Origin: Ypsolopha sequella
Taxonomy: Eukaryota > Arthropoda > Insecta > Lepidoptera > Ypsolophidae
DNA length: 64,000 bases
Direction: 5' to 3'
Assembly (NCBI GenBank): GCA_934047225.1
Contig: CAKOHE010000107.1
Location: 186,001 to 250,000 of the forward strand
Shown here: positions 24,070 to 38,923 of the stretch, piece by piece
How positions within the stretch are numbered: position 1 is the stretch's first letter
How the letters are laid out: every line of letters starts with the position of its first letter
The notes under the pieces: model-generated
The model's database searches: none
Told to the model about the DNA's origin: nothing
What the model saw: the letters and a program-made list of their open reading frames with translations, nothing else
Program-made: the position numbers and the translations under genes

Positions 24070-27000
24070 CTTATGAAAAGGGATGAGGGGCACGTTATTG
24101 CTCTTATGCAAAGGGATGAAGGGCGCGTTATTGCTCTTATGCAAAGAGATAAGGGGCACGTTATTGCTCTTATGCAATGGGATAAGGGGCGCGTTATTGC
24201 TCTTATGCAAAGGGATAAGGGGCACGTTATTGCTCTAATGCAAAGGGATGAAGGGCGCGTTATTGCTCTTATGAAAAGGAATGAGGGGCGCGTTATTGCT
24301 CTTATGCAAAGGGAGAAGGGGCACGTAATTGCTCTTATGCAAAGGGATGAGGGGCACGTTATTGCTCTTATGCATTGGGATAAGGGGCGCGTTATTGCTC
24401 TTATGCAAAGGGATAAGGGGCACGTTATTGCTCTTATGCAAAGGGATGAAGGGGGCGTTATTGCTCTTATGAAAAGGGATGAGGGGCACGTTATTGCTCT
24501 TATGCAAAGGGATGAAGGGCGCGTTATTGCTCTTATGCAAAGGGATAAGGGGCACGTTATTGCTCTTATGCAAAGGGATGAAGGGCGCGTTATTGCTCTT
24601 ATGAAAAGGGATGAGGGGCACGTAATTTCTCTTATGCAAAGGGATGAAGGGCGCGTTATTGCTCTTATGCAAAGGGATAAGGGGCACGTTATTGCTCTTA
24701 TGCAATGGGATAAGGGGCGCGTTATTGCTCTTATGCAAAGGGATAAGGGGCACGTTATTGCTCTAATTCAAAGGGATGAAGGGCGCTTTATTGCTCTTAT
24801 GAAAAGGAATGAGGGGCGCGTTATTGCTCTTATGCAAAGGGAGAAGGGGCACGTAATTGCTCTTATGCAAAGGGATGAGGGGCACGTTATTGCTCTTATG
24901 CAATGGGATGAAGGGCGCGTTATTGCTCTTATGCAAAGGGATGAAGATCGCGTTATTGCTCTTATGCAAAGGGATGAGGGGCACGTTATTGCTCTTATGC
25001 AATGGGATAAAGGGCGCGTTATTGCTCTTATGCAAAGGGATAAGGGGCACGTTATTGCTCTTATGCAAAGGGATGAGGGGCACGTTATTGCTCTTATGCA
25101 AAGGGATGAAGGGCGCGTTATTGCTCTAATGCAAAGGGATGAAGGGCGCGTTATTGCTCTTATGAAAAGGGATGAGGGGCACGTTATTGCTCTTATGCAA
25201 AGAAATGAAGGGCGCGTTATTGCTCTTATGCAAAGGGATGAGGGGCACGTTATTGCTCTTATGCAATGGGATAAGGGGAGCGTTATTGCTCTTATGCAAA
25301 GGGATAAGGGGCACGTTATTGCTCTTATGCAAAGGGATGAAGGGCGCGTTATTGCTCTTATGCAAAGGGATGAGGGGCACGTTATTGCTCTTATGCGAAG
25401 GGATAAGGGGCGCGTTATTGCTCTTATGCAAAGGGATGATGGGCACGTTATTGCTCTTATGCAATGGGATAAGTGGCGCGTTATTGCTCTTATGCAAAGG
25501 GATGAAGGGCGCGTTATTGCTCTTATGAAAAGGGATGAGGGGCACGTTATTGCTCTTATGCAAAGGGATGAAGGGCGCGTTATTGCTCTTATGAAAAGGG
25601 ATGAGGGGCACGTTATTGCTCTTATGCAATGGAATAAGGGGCGCGTTATTGCTCTTATGCAAAGGGATGAAGGGCGCGTTATTGTTCTTATGAAAAGGGA
25701 TGAGGGGCACGTTATTGCTCTTATGCAAAGGGATGAAGGGCGCGTTATTGCTCTTATGCAAAGGGATGAGGGGCACGTTATTGCTCTTATGCAATGGGAT
25801 AAGGGGCACGTTATTGCTCTTATGCAAAGGGATAAGGGGCACCGTATTGCTCTTATGCAAAGGGATGAAAGGCGCGTTATTGCTCTTATGCAAAGGGATG
25901 AGGGGCACGTTATTGCTCTTATGCGAAGGGATAAGGGGCGCGTTATTGCTCTTATGCAAAGGGATGAGGGGCACATTATTGCTCTTATGCAATGGGATAA
26001 GGGGCAAGTTATTGCTCTTATGCAAAGGGATAAGGGGCACGTTATTGCTCTTATGCAAAGGGATGATGGGCGCGTTATTGCTCTTATGAAAAGGCATGAG
26101 GGGCACGTTATTGCTCTTATGCAAAGGGATGAAGGGCGCGTTATTGCTCTTATGCAAAGGGATAAGGGGCGCGTTATTGCTCTTATGCAAAGGGATGAGG
26201 GGCACGTTCTTGCTCTTATGCGAAGAGATAAGGGGCACGTTCTTGCTCTTATGCGAAGGGATAAGGGGCGCGTTATTGCTCTTATGCAAAGGGATGAAAG
26301 GCGCGTTATTGCTCTTATGAAAAGGGATGAGGGGCAAGTTATTGCTCTTATGCAATGGGATAAGGGGCGCGTTATTGCTCTTATGCAAAGGGATAAGGGG
26401 CACGTTATTGCTCTTATGCAAAGGGATGAAGGGCGCGTTATTGCTCTTATGAAAAGGGATGAAGGGCACGTTATTGTTCTTATGCAAAGGGATGAAGGGC
26501 GCGTTATTGCTCTTATGAAAAGGAATGAAGGGCGCGTTATTGCTCTTATGAAAAGGGATGAGGGGCACGTTATTGCTCTTATGCAAAAAGATGAAGGGCG
26601 CGTTATTGCTCTTATGAAAAGGGATGAGAGGCACGTTATTGCTCTTATGCAAAGGGATGAAGGGCGCGTTATTGCTCTTATGCAAAGGGATAAGGGGCGA
26701 GTTATTGCTCTTATGCAATGGGATAAGGGGCGCGTTATTGCTCTTATGCAAAGGGATAAGGGGCACGTTATTGCTCTTATGCAAAGGGATGAGGGGCACG
26801 TTATTGCTCTTATGCAATGGGATGAAGGGCGCGTTAGTGCTCTTATGCAAAGGGATGAAGGGCGCGTTATTGCTCTTATGAAAAGGGATGAGGGGCGCGT
26901 TATTGCTCTTATGCAAAGGGATAAGGGGCACGTTATTGCTCTTGTGCAAAGGGATGAGGGGCACGTTATTGCTCTTATGCAATGGGATGAAGGGCGCGTT

Positions 27001-30000
27001 ATTGCTCTTATGCAAAGGGATGAATTGCGCGTTATTGCTCTTATGCAAAGGGATGAGGGGCACGTTATTGCTCTTATGCAATGGGATTAGGGGCGCGTTA
27101 TTGCTCTTATGCAAAGGGATAAGGGGCACGTTATTGCTCTTATGCAAAGGGATGAGGGGCACGTTATTGCTCTTATGCAAAGGGATGAAGGGCGCGTTAT
27201 TGCTTTTATGCAAAGGGATGAAGGGCGCGTTATTGCTCTTATGAAAAGGGATGAGGGGCACGTTATTGCTCTTATGCAAAGGGATAAAGGGCGCGTTATT
27301 GCTCTTGTGCAAAGGGATGAGGGGCACGTTATTGCTCTTATGCAAAGGGATAAGGGGCACGTTATTGCTCTTATGCAAAGGGATAAGGGGCACGTTATTG
27401 CTCTTATGCAAAGGGATGAAGGGCGCGTTATTGCTCTTATGCAAAGGGATGAGGGGCACGTTATTGCTCTTATGCGAAGGGATAAGGGGCGCGTTATTGC
27501 TCTTATGCAAAGGGATGAGGGGCACGTTATTGCTCTTATGCAATGGGATAAGGGGCGCGTTATTGCTCTTATGCAAAGGGATGAAGGGCGCGTTATTGCT
27601 CTTATGAAAAGGGATGAGGGGCACGTTATTGCTCTTATGCAAAGGGATGAAGGGCGCGTTATTGCTCTTATGAAAAGGGATGAGGGGCACGTTATTGCTC
27701 TTATGCAATGGGATAAGGGGCGCGTTATTGCTCTTATGCAAAGGGATGAAGGACGCGTTATTGCTCTTATGAAAAGGGATGAGGGGCACGTTATTGCTCT
27801 TATGCAAAGGGATGAAGGGCGCGTTATTGCTCTTATGCAAAGGGATGAGGGGCGCGTTACTGCTCTTATGCAAAGGGATAAGGGGCACCGTATTGCTCTT
27901 ATGCAAAGGGATAAAGGGCGCGTTATTGCTCTTATGCAAAGGGATGAGGGGCACGTTATTGCTCTTATGCGAAGGGATAAGGGGCGCGTTATTGCTCTTA
28001 TGCAAAGGGATGAGGGGCACGTTATTGCTCTTATGCAATCGGATAAGGGGCGCGTTATTGCTCTTATGCAAAGGGATAAGGGGCACGTTATTGCTCTTAT
28101 GCAAAGGGATGAAGGGGGCGTTATTGCTCTTATGAAAAGGGATGAGGGGCACGTTATTGCTCTTATGCAAAGGGATGAAGGGCGCGTTATTGCTCTTATG
28201 CAAAGGGATGAAGGGGGCGTTATTGCTCTTATGAAAAGGGATGAGGGGCACGTTATTGCTCTTATGCAAAGGGATGAAGGGCGCGTTATTGCTCTTATGC
28301 AAAGGGATAAGGGGCACGTTATTGCTCTTATGCAAAGGGATGAAGGGCGCGTAATTGCTCTTATGCGAAGGGATAAGGGGCGCGTTATTGCTCTTATGCA
28401 AAGGGATGAGGGGCACGTTCTTGCTCTTATGCAAAGGGATAAGGGGCACGTTATTGCTCTTATGCAAAGGGATGAGGGGCACGTTATTGCTCTTATGCAA
28501 TGGGATAAGGGGGGGGTTATTGCTCTTATGCAAAGGGATAAGGGGCACGTTATTGCTCTTATGCAAAGGGATGAAGAGCGCGTTATTGCTCTTATGAAAA
28601 GGGATGAAGGGCACGTTATTGCTCTTATGAAAAGGGATGAGGGGCACGTTATTGCTCTTATGCAAAGGGATGAAGGGCGCGTTATTGCTCTTATGAAAAG
28701 GGATGAGGGGCACGTTATTGCTCTTATGCAAAGGGATGAAGGGCGCGTTATTGCTCTTATGAAAAGGAATGAGGGGCGCGTTATTGCTCTTATGCAAAGG
28801 GAGAAGGGGCACGTAATTGCTCTTATGCAAAGGGATGAGGGGCACGTTATTGCTCTTATGCAATGGGATGAAGGGCGCGTTATTGCTCTTATGCAAAGGG
28901 ATGAAGGGCGCGTTATAGCTCTTATGCAAAGGGATGAGGGGCACGTTATTGCTCTTATGCAATGGGATAAGGGGCGCGTTATTGCTCTTATGCAAAGGGA
29001 TAAGGGGCACGTTATTGCTCTTATGCAAAGGGATGAGGGGCACGTTATTGCTCTTATGCAAAGGGATGAAGGGCGCGTTATTGCTCGTATGCAAAGGGAT
29101 GAAGGGCGCGTTATTGCTCTTATGAAAAGGGATGAGGGGCACGTTATTGCTCCTATGCAAAGGGATGAAGGGCGCGTTATTGCTCTTATGCAAAGGGATG
29201 AGGGGCACGTTATTGCTCTTATGCAATGGGATAAGGGGCGCGTTATTGCTCTTATGCAAAGGGATAAGGGGCACGTTATTGCTCTTATGCAAAGGGATGA
29301 AGGGCGCGTTATTGCTCTTATGCAAAGGAATGAGGGGCACGTTATTGCTCTTATGCGAAGGGATAAGGGGCGCGTTATTGCTCTTATGCAAAGGGATGAG
29401 GGGCACGTTATTGCTCTTATGCAATGGGATAAGTGGCGCGTTATTGCTCTTATGCAAAGGGATGAAGGGCGCGTTATTGCTCTTATGAAAAGGGATGAGG
29501 GGCACGTTATTGCTCTTATGCAAAGGGATGAAGGGCGCGTTATTGCTCTTATGAAAAGGGATGAGGGGCACGTTATTGCTCTTATGCAATGGGATAAGGG
29601 GCGCGTTATTGCTCTTATGCAAAGGGATGAAGGGCGCGTTATTGCTCTTATGAAAAGGGATGAGGTGCACGTTATTGCTCTTATGCAAAGGGATGAAGGG
29701 CGCGTTATTGCTCTTATGCAAAGGGATGAGGGGCACGTTATTGCTCTTATGCAATGGGATAAGGGGCGCGTTATTGCTCTTATGCAAAGGGATAAGGGGC
29801 ACCGTATTGCTCTTATGCAAAGGGATGAAGGGCGCGTTATTGCTCTTATGCAAAGGGATGAGGGGCACGTTATTGCTCTTATGCGAAGGGATAAGGGGCG
29901 CGTTATTGCTCTTATGCAAAGGGATGAGGGGCACGTTATTGCTCTTATGCAATGGGATAAGGGGCAAGTTATTGCTCTTATGCAAAGGGATAAGGGGCAC

Positions 30001-31135
30001 GTTATTGCTCTTATGCAAAGGGATGAAGGGCGCGTTATTGCTCTTATGAAAAGGGATGAGGGGCACGTTATTGCTCTTATGCAAAGGGATGAAGGGCGCG
30101 TTATTGCTCTTATGCAAAAGGATAAGGGGCACGTTATTGCTCTTATGCAAAGGGATGAAGGGCGCGTTATTGCTCTTATGCGAAGGGATAAGGGGCGCGT
30201 TATTGCTCTTATGCAAAGGGATGAGGGGCACGTTTTTGCTCTTATGCGAAGAGATAAGGGGCACGTTCTTGCTCTTATGCGAAGGGATAAGGGGCGCGTT
30301 ATTGCTCTTATGCGAAGGGATAAGGGGCACGTTCTTGCCCTTATGCGAAGTGATAAGAGGCGCGTTCTTACTCTTATGCAAAGGAATGAGGGGCACGTTC
30401 TTGCTCTTATGCGAAGGGATAAGGGGCGCGTTATTGCTCTTATGCAAAGGGATGAGAGGCACGTTATTGCTCTTATGCAATGGGATAAGGGGCGCGTTAT
30501 TGCTCTTATGCAAAGGGATAAGGGGCACGTTATTGCTCTTATGCAAAGGGATGAAGGGCGCGTTATTGCTCTTATGCGAAGGGATAAGGGGCACGTTATT
30601 GCTCTTATGCAAAGGGATAAGGGGCATGTTATTGCTCTTATGCAAAGGGATGAGGGGCACGTTATTGCTCTTATGCGAAGGGATAAGGGGCACGTTCTTG
30701 CTCTTATGCAAAGGGATAAGGGGCGCGTTATTGCTCTTATGCAAAGGGATGAGTGGCGCGTTATTGTTCTTATGCAAAGGGATGAAGGGCGCGTTATTGC
30801 TCTTATGCAAAGGGATGAAGGGCGCGTTATTGCTCTTATGCAAAGGGATAAGGGGCACGTTATTGCTCTTATGCAAAGGGATGAAGGGCGCGTTATTGCT
30901 CTTATGCGAAGGGATAAGGGGCGCGTTATTGCTCTTATGCAAAGGGATGAGGGGCACGTTCTTGCTCTTATGCGAAGGGATAAGGGGCACGTTCTTGCTC
31001 TTATGCGAAGGGATAAGGGGCACGTTATTGCTCTTATGCAAAGGGATAAGGGGCACGTTATTGCTCTTATGCGAAGGGATAAGGGGCGCGTTATTGCTCT
31101 TATGCAAAGGGATGAGGGGCACGTTATTGCTCTTA
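24070..31135. repeat. About 8-kb array duplication, copy 1
   Basis: Variant order matches 32,122-38,923. The offset is 8,052 bp at 24,235, 7,920 bp at 26,624 and 7,788 bp at 29,132-31,110, so the second copy lost two blocks of four monomers. Shared landmarks include GCTCTAATG, CTCTAATTC, GGGAGAAGGGG, GATGAAGATCGC and GCGTTAGTGCT monomers. Confidence 0.87.
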
Positions 31136-32121
31136 TGCAATGGGATAAGGGGCGCGTTATTGCTCTTATGCAAAGGGATAAGGGGCACGTTATTGCTCTT
31201 ATGCAAAGGGATGAAGGGCGCGTTATTGCTCTTATGAAAAGGGATAAGGGGCACGTTATTGCTCTTATGCAAAGGGATGAAGGGCGCAATATTGCTCTTA
31301 TGCAAAGGGATAAGGGGCACGTTATTGCTCTTATGCAAAGGGATGAAGGGCGCGTTATTGCTCTTATGCGAAGGGATAAGGGGCGCGTTATTGCTCTTAT
31401 GCAAAGGGATGAGGGGCACGTTCTTGCTCTTATGCGAAGGGATGAAGGGCGCGTTATTGCTCTTATGCAAAGGGATAAGGGGCACGTTATTGCTTTTATG
31501 CAAAGGGATGAGGGGCACGTTATTGCTCTTATGCAATGGGATAAGGGGGAGGTTATTGCTCTTATGCAAAGGGATAAGGGGCACGTTATTGCTCTTATGC
31601 AAAGGGATGAAGAGCGCGTTATTGCTCTTATGAAAAGGGATGAGGGGCACGTTATTGCTCTTATGAAAAGGGATGAGGGGCACGTTATTGCTCTTATGCA
31701 AAGGGATGAAGGGCGCGTTATTGCTCTTATGAAAAGGGATGAGGGGCACGTTATTGCTCTTATGCAAAGGGATGAAGGGCGCGTTATTGCTCTTATGCAA
31801 AGGGATAAGGGGCACGTTATTGCTCTTATGCAAAGGGATGAGGGGCACGTTATTGCTCTTATGCAATGGGATAAGGGGCGCGTTATTGCTCCTATGCAAA
31901 GGGATAAGGGGCACGTTATTGCTCTTATGCAAAGGGATGAAGGGCGCGTTATTGCTCTTATGAAAAGGGATGAGGGGCACGTTATTGTTCTTATGCAAAG
32001 GGATGAAGGGCGCGTTATTGCTCTTATGCAAAGGGATGAAGGGCGCGTTATTGCTCTTATGAAAAGGGATGAGGGGCACGTTATTGCTCTTATGCAAAGG
32101 GATGAAGGGCGCGTTATTGCT

Positions 32122-35100
32122 CTTATGAAAAGGGATGAGGGGCACGTTATTGCTCTTATGCAAAGGGATGAAGGGCGCGTTATTGCTCTTATGCAAAGAG
32201 ATAAGGGGCACGTTATTGCTCTTATGCAATGGGATAAGGGGCGTGTTATTGCTCTTATGCAAAGGGATAAGGGGCACGTTATTGCTCTAATGCAAAGGGA
32301 TGAAGGGCGCGTTATTGCTCTTATGAAAAGGAATGAGGGGCGCGTTATTGCTCTTATGCAAAGGGAGAAGTGGCACGTAATTGCTCTTATGCAAAGGGAT
32401 GAGGGGCACGTTATTGCTCTTATGCATTGGGATAAGGGGCGCGTTATTGCTCTTATGCAAAGGGATAAGGGGCACGTTATTGCTCTTATGCAAAGGGATG
32501 AAGGGGGCGTTATTGCTCTTATGAAAAGGGATGAGGGGCACGTTATTGCTCTTATGCAAAGGGATGAAGGGCGCGTTATTGCTCTTATGCAAAGGGATAA
32601 GGGGCACGTTATTGCTCTTATGCAAAGGGATGAAGGGCGCGTTATTGCTCTTATGAAAAGGGATGAGGGGCACGTAAATTCTCTTATGCAAAGGGATGAA
32701 GGGCGCGTTATTGCTCTTATGCAAAGGGATAAGGGGCACGTTATTGCTCTTATGCAATGGGATAAGGGGCGCGTTATTGCTCTTATGCAAAGAGATAAGG
32801 GGCACGTTATTGCTCTAATTCAAAGGGATGAAGGGCGCTTTATTGCTCTTATGAAAAGGAATGAGGGGCGCGTTATTACTCTTATGCAAAGGGAGAAGGG
32901 GCACGTAATTGCTCTTATGCAAAGGGATGAGGGGCACGTTATTGCTCTTATGCAATGGGATGAAGGGCGCGTTATTGCTCTTATGCAAAGGGATGAAGAT
33001 CGCGTTATTGCTCTTATGCAAAGGGATGAGGGGCACGTTATTGCTCTTATGCAATGGGATAAAGGGCGCGTTATTGCTCTTATGCAAAGGGATAAGGGGC
33101 ACGTTATTGCTCTTATGCAAAGGGATGAGGGGCACGTTATTGCTCTTATGCAAAGGGATGAAGGGCGCGTTATTGCTCTAATGCAAAGGGATGAAGGGCG
33201 CGTTATTGCTCTTATGAAAAGGGATGAGGGGCACGTTATTGCTCTTATGCAAAGAAATGAAGGGCGCGTTATTGCTCTTATGCAAAGGGATGAGGGGCAC
33301 GTTATTGCTCTTATGCAATGGGATAAGGGGCGCGTTATTGCTCTTATGCAAAGGGATAAGGGGCACGTTATTGCTCTTATGCAAAGGGATGAAGGGCGCG
33401 TTATTGCTCTTATGCAAAGGGATGAGGGGCACGTTATTGCTCTTATGCGAAGGGATAAGGGGCGCGTTATTGCTCTTATGCAAAGGGATGATGGGCACGT
33501 TATTGCTCTTATGCAATGGGATAAGTGGCGCGTTATTGCTCTTATGCAAAGGGATGAAGGGCGCGTTATTGCTCTTATGAAAAGGGATGAGGGGCACGTT
33601 ATTGCTCTTATGCAAAGGGATGAAGGGCGCGTTATTGCTCTTATGAAAAGGGATGAGGGGCACGTTATTGCTCTTATGCAATGGGATAAGGGGCGCGTTA
33701 TTGCTCTTATGCAAAGGGATGAAGGGCGCGTTATTGTTCTTATGAAAAGGGATGAGGGGCACGTTATTGCTCTTATGCAAAGGGATGAAGGGCGCGTTAT
33801 TGCTCTTATGCAAAGGGATGAGGGGCACGTTATTGCTCTTATGCAATGGGATAAGGGGCACGTTATTGCTCTTATGCAAAGGGATAAGGGGCACCGTATT
33901 GCTCTTATGCAAAGGGATGAAGGGCGCGTTATTGCTCTTATGCAAAGGGATGAGGGGCACGTTATTGCTCTTATGCGAAGGGATAAGGGGCGCGTTATTG
34001 CTCTTATGCAAAGGGATGAGGGGCACATTATTGCTCTTATGCAATGGGATAAGGGGCAAGTTATTGCTCTTATGCAAAGGGATAAGGGGCACGTTATTGC
34101 TCTTATGCAAAGGGATGATGGGCGCGTTATTGCTCTTATGAAAAGGCATGAGGGGCACGTTATTGCTCTTATGCAAAGGGATGAAGGGCGCGTTATTGCT
34201 CTTATGCAAAGGGATAAGGGGCGCGTTATTGCTCTTATGCAAAGGGATGAGGGGCACGTTCTTGCTCTTATGCGAAGAGATAAGGGGCACGTTCTTGCTC
34301 TTATGCGAAGGGATAAGGGGCACGTTATTGCTCTTATGCAAAGGGATGAAGGGCGCGTTATTGCTCTTATGAAAAGGGATGAAGGGCACGTTATTGTTCT
34401 TATGCAAAGGGATGAAGGGCGCGTTATTGCTCTTATGAAAAGGAATGAAGGGCGCGTTATTGCTCTTATGAAAAGGGATGAGGGGCACGTTATTGCTCTT
34501 ATGCAAAAAGATGAAGGGCGCGTTATTGCTCTTATGAAAAGGGATGAGAGGCACGTTATTGCTCTTATGCAAAGGGATGAAGGGCGCGTTATTGCTCTTA
34601 TGCAAAGGGATAAGGGGCGAGTTATTGCTCTTATGCAATGGGATAAGGGGCGCGTTATTGCTCTTATGCAAAGGGATAAGGGGCACGTTATTGCTCTTAT
34701 GCAAAGGGATGAGGGGCACGTTATTGCTCTTATGCAATGGGATGAAGGGCGCGTTAGTGCTCTTATGCAAAGGGATGAAGGGCGCGTTATTGCTCTTATG
34801 AAAAGGGATGAGGGGCGCGTTATTGCTCTTATGCAAAGGGATAAGGGGCACGTTATTGCTCTTGTGCAAAGGGATGAGGGGCACGTTATTGCTCTTATGC
34901 AATGGGATGAAGGGCGCGTTATTGCTCTTATGCAAAGGGATGAATTGCGCGTTATTGCTCTTATGCAAAGGGATGAGGGGCACGTTATTGCTCTTATGCA
35001 ATGGGATTAGGGGCGCGTTATTGCTCTTATGCAAAGGGATAAGGGGCACGTTATTGCTCTTATGCAAAGGGATGAGGGGCACGTTATTGCTCTTATGCAA

Positions 35101-38100
35101 AGGGATGAAGGGCGCGTTATTGCTTTTATGCAAAGGGATGAAGGGCGCGTTATTGCTCTTATGAAAAGGGATGAGGGGCACGTTATTGCTCTTATGCAAA
35201 GGGATAAAGGGCGCGTTATTGCTCTTGTGCAAAGGGATGAGGGGCACGTTATTGCTCTTATGCAAAGGGATAAGGGGCACGTTATTGCTCTTATGCAAAG
35301 GGATAAGGGGCACGTTATTGCTCTTATGCAAAGGGATGAAGGGCGCGTTATTGCTCTTATGCAAAGGGATGAGGGGCACGTTATTGCTCTTATGCGAAGG
35401 GATAAGGGGCGCGTTATTGCTCTTATGCAAAGGGATGAGGGGCACGTTATTGCTCTTATGCAATGGGATAAGGGGCGCGTTATTGCTCTTATGCAAAGGG
35501 ATGAAGGGCGCGTTATTGCTCTTATGAAAAGGGATGAGGGGCACGTTATTGCTCTTATGCAAAGGGATGAAGGGCGCGTTATTGCTCTTATGAAAAGGGA
35601 TGAGGGGCACGTTATTGCTCTTATGCAATGGGATAAGGGGCGCGTTATTGCTCTTATGCAAAGGGATGAAGGGCGCGTTATTGCTCTTATGAAAAGGGAT
35701 GAGGGGCACGTTATTGCTCTTATGCAAAGGGATGAAGGGCGCGTTATTGCTCTTATGCAAAGGGATGAGGGGCGCGTTACTGCTCTTATGCAAAGGGATA
35801 AGGGGCACCGTATTGCTCTTATGCAAAGGGATAAAGGGCGCGTTATTGCTCTTATGCAAAGGGATGAGGGGCACGTTATTGCTCTTATGCGAAGGGATAA
35901 GGGGCGCGTTATTGCTCTTATGCAAAGGGATGAGGGGCACGTTATTGCTCTTATGCAATCGGATAAGGGGCGCGTTATTGCTCTTATGCAAAGGGATAAG
36001 GGGCACGTTATTGCTCTTATGCAAAGGGATGAAGGGGGCGTTATTGCTCTTATGAAAAGGGATGAGGGGCACGTTATTGCTCTTATGCAAAGGGATGAAG
36101 GGCGCGTTATTGCTCTTATGCAAAGGGATAAGGGGCACGTTATTGCTCTTATGCAAAGGGATGAAGGGCGCGTTATTGCTCTTATGCGAAGGGATAAGGG
36201 GCGCGTTATTGCTCTTATGCAAAGGGATGAGGGGCACGTTCTTGCTCTTATGCGAAGGGATGAAGGGCGCGTTATTGCTCTTATGCAAAGGGATAAGGGG
36301 CACGTTATTGCTCTTATGCAAAGGGATGAGGGGCACGTTATTGCTCTTATGCAATGGGATAAGGGGGGGGTTATTGCTCTTATGCAAAGGGATAAGGGGC
36401 ACGTTATTGCTCTTATGCAAAGGGATGAAGAGCGCGTTATTGCTCTTATGAAAAGGGATGAAGGGCACGTTATTGCTCTTATGAAAAGGGATGAGGGGCA
36501 CGTTATTGCTCTTATGCAAAGGGATGAAGGGCGCGTTATTGCTCTTATGAAAAGGGATGAGGGGCACGTTATTGCTCTTATGCAAAGGGATGAAGGGCGC
36601 GTTATTGCTCTTATGAAAAGGAATGAGGGGCGCGTTATTGCTCTTATGCAAAGGGAGAAGGGGCACGTAATTGCTCTTATGCAAAGGGATGAGGGGCACG
36701 TTATTGCTCTTATGCAATGGGATGAAGGGCGCGTTATTGCTCTTATGCAAAGGGATGAAGGGCGCGTTATAGCTCTTATGCAAAGGGATGAGGGGCACGT
36801 TATTGCTCTTATGCAAAGGGATGAGGGGCACGTTATTGCTCTTATGCAAAGGGATGAAGGGCGCGTTATTGCTCGTATGCAAAGGGATGAAGGGCGCGTT
36901 ATTGCTCTTATGAAAAGGGATGAGGGGCACGTTATTGCTCCTATGCAAAGGGATGAAGGGCGCGTTATTGCTCTTATGCAAAGGGATGAGGGGCACGTTA
37001 TTGCTCTTATGCAATGGGATAAGGGGCGCGTTATTGCTCTTATGCAAAGGGATAAGGGGCACGTTATTGCTCTTATGCAAAGGGATGAAGGGCGCGTTAT
37101 TGCTCTTATGCAAAGGAATGAGGGGCACGTTATTGCTCTTATGCGAAGGGATAAGGGGCGCGTTATTGCTCTTATGCAAAGGGATGAGGGGCACGTTATT
37201 GCTCTTATGCAATGGGATAAGTGGCGCGTTATTGCTCTTATGCAAAGGGATGAAGGGCGCGTTATTGCTCTTATGAAAAGGGATGAGGGGCACGTTATTG
37301 CTCTTATGCAAAGGGATGAAGGGCGCGTTATTGCTCTTATGAAAAGGGATGAGGGGCACGTTATTGCTCTTATGCAATGGGATAAGGGGCGCGTTATTGC
37401 TCTTATGCAAAGGGATGAAGGGCGCGTTATTGCTCTTATGAAAAGGGATGAGGTGCACGTTATTGCTCTTATGCAAAGGGATGAAGGGCGCGTTATTGCT
37501 CTTATGCAAAGGGATGAGGGGCACGTTATTGCTCTTATGCAATGGGATAAGGGGCGCGTTATTGCTTTTATGCAAAGGGATAAGGGGCACCGTATTGCTC
37601 TTATGCAAAGGGATGAAGGGCGCGTTATTGCTCTTATGCAAAGGGATGAGGGGCACGTTATTGCTCTTATGCGAAGGGATAAGGGGCGCGTTATTGCTCT
37701 TATGCAAAGGGATGAGGGGCACGTTATTGCTCTTATGCAATGGGATAAGGGGCAAGTTATTGCTCTTATGCAAAGGGATAAGGGGCACGTTATTGCTCTT
37801 ATGCAAAGGGATGAAGGGCGCGTTATTGCTCTTATGAAAAGGGATGAGGGGCACGTTATTGCTCTTATGCAAAGGGATGAAGGGCGCGTTATTGCTCTTA
37901 TGCAAAAGGATAAGGGGCACGTTATTGCTCTTATGCAAAGGGATGAAGGGCGCGTTATTGCTCTTATGCGAAGGGATAAGGGGCGCGTTATTGCTCTTAT
38001 GCAAAGGGATGAGGGGCACGTTTTTGCTCTTATGCGAAGAGATAAGGGGCACGTTCTTGCTCTTATGCGAAGGGATAAGGGGCGCGTTATTGCTCTTATG

Positions 38101-38923
38101 CGAAGGGATAAGGGGCACGTTCTTGCCCTTATGCGAAGTGATAAGAGGCGCGTTCTTACTCTTATGCAAAGGAATGAGGGGCACGTTCTTGCTCTTATGC
38201 GAAGGGATAAGGGGCGCGTTATTGCTCTTATGCAAAGGGATGAGAGGCACGTTATTGCTCTTATGCAATGGGATAAGGGGCGCGTTATTGCTCTTATGCA
38301 AAGGGATAAGGGGCACGTTATTGCTCTTATGCAAAGGGATGAAGGGCGCGTTATTGCTCTTATGCGAAGGGATAAGGGGCACGTTATTGCTCTTATGCAA
38401 AGGGATAAGGGGCATGTTATTGCTCTTATGCAAAGGGATGAGGGGCACGTTATTGCTCTTATGCGAAGGGATAAGGGGCACGTTCTTGCTCTTATGCAAA
38501 GGGATAAGGGGCGCGTTATTGCTCTTATGCAAAGGGATGAGTGGCGCGTTATTGTTCTTATGCAAAGGGATGAAGGGCGCGTTATTGCTCTTATGCAAAG
38601 GGATGAAGGGCGCGTTATTGCTCTTATGCAAAGGGATAAGGGGCACGTTATTGCTCTTATGCAAAGGGATGAAGGGCGCGTTATTGCTCTTATGCGAAGG
38701 GATAAGGGGCGCGTTATTGCTCTTATGCAAAGGGATGAGGGGCACGTTCTTGCTCTTATGCGAAGGGATAAGGGGCACGTTCTTGCTCTTATGCGAAGGG
38801 ATAAGGGGCACGTTATTGCTCTTATGCAAAGGGATAAGGGGCACGTTATTGCTCTTATGCGAAGGGATAAGGGGCGCGTTATTGCTCTTATGCAAAGGGA
38901 TGAGGGGCACGTTATTGCTCTTA
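32122..38923. repeat. About 8-kb array duplication, copy 2
   Basis: Counterpart of 24,070-31,135. It ends where a GCGAAGAGATAAGG monomer replaces the GCAATGG monomer of copy 1, and array-edge-type sequence follows. Confidence 0.87.

Noticed and set aside
10537..24225. A 4,562-codon open frame on the minus strand, and other ORFs of 600-2,600 codons inside the array
   Set aside because: They are translations of the 33-bp monomer in frames without stops. Several overlapping frames on both strands are open at once, and variation is not silent in any of them.
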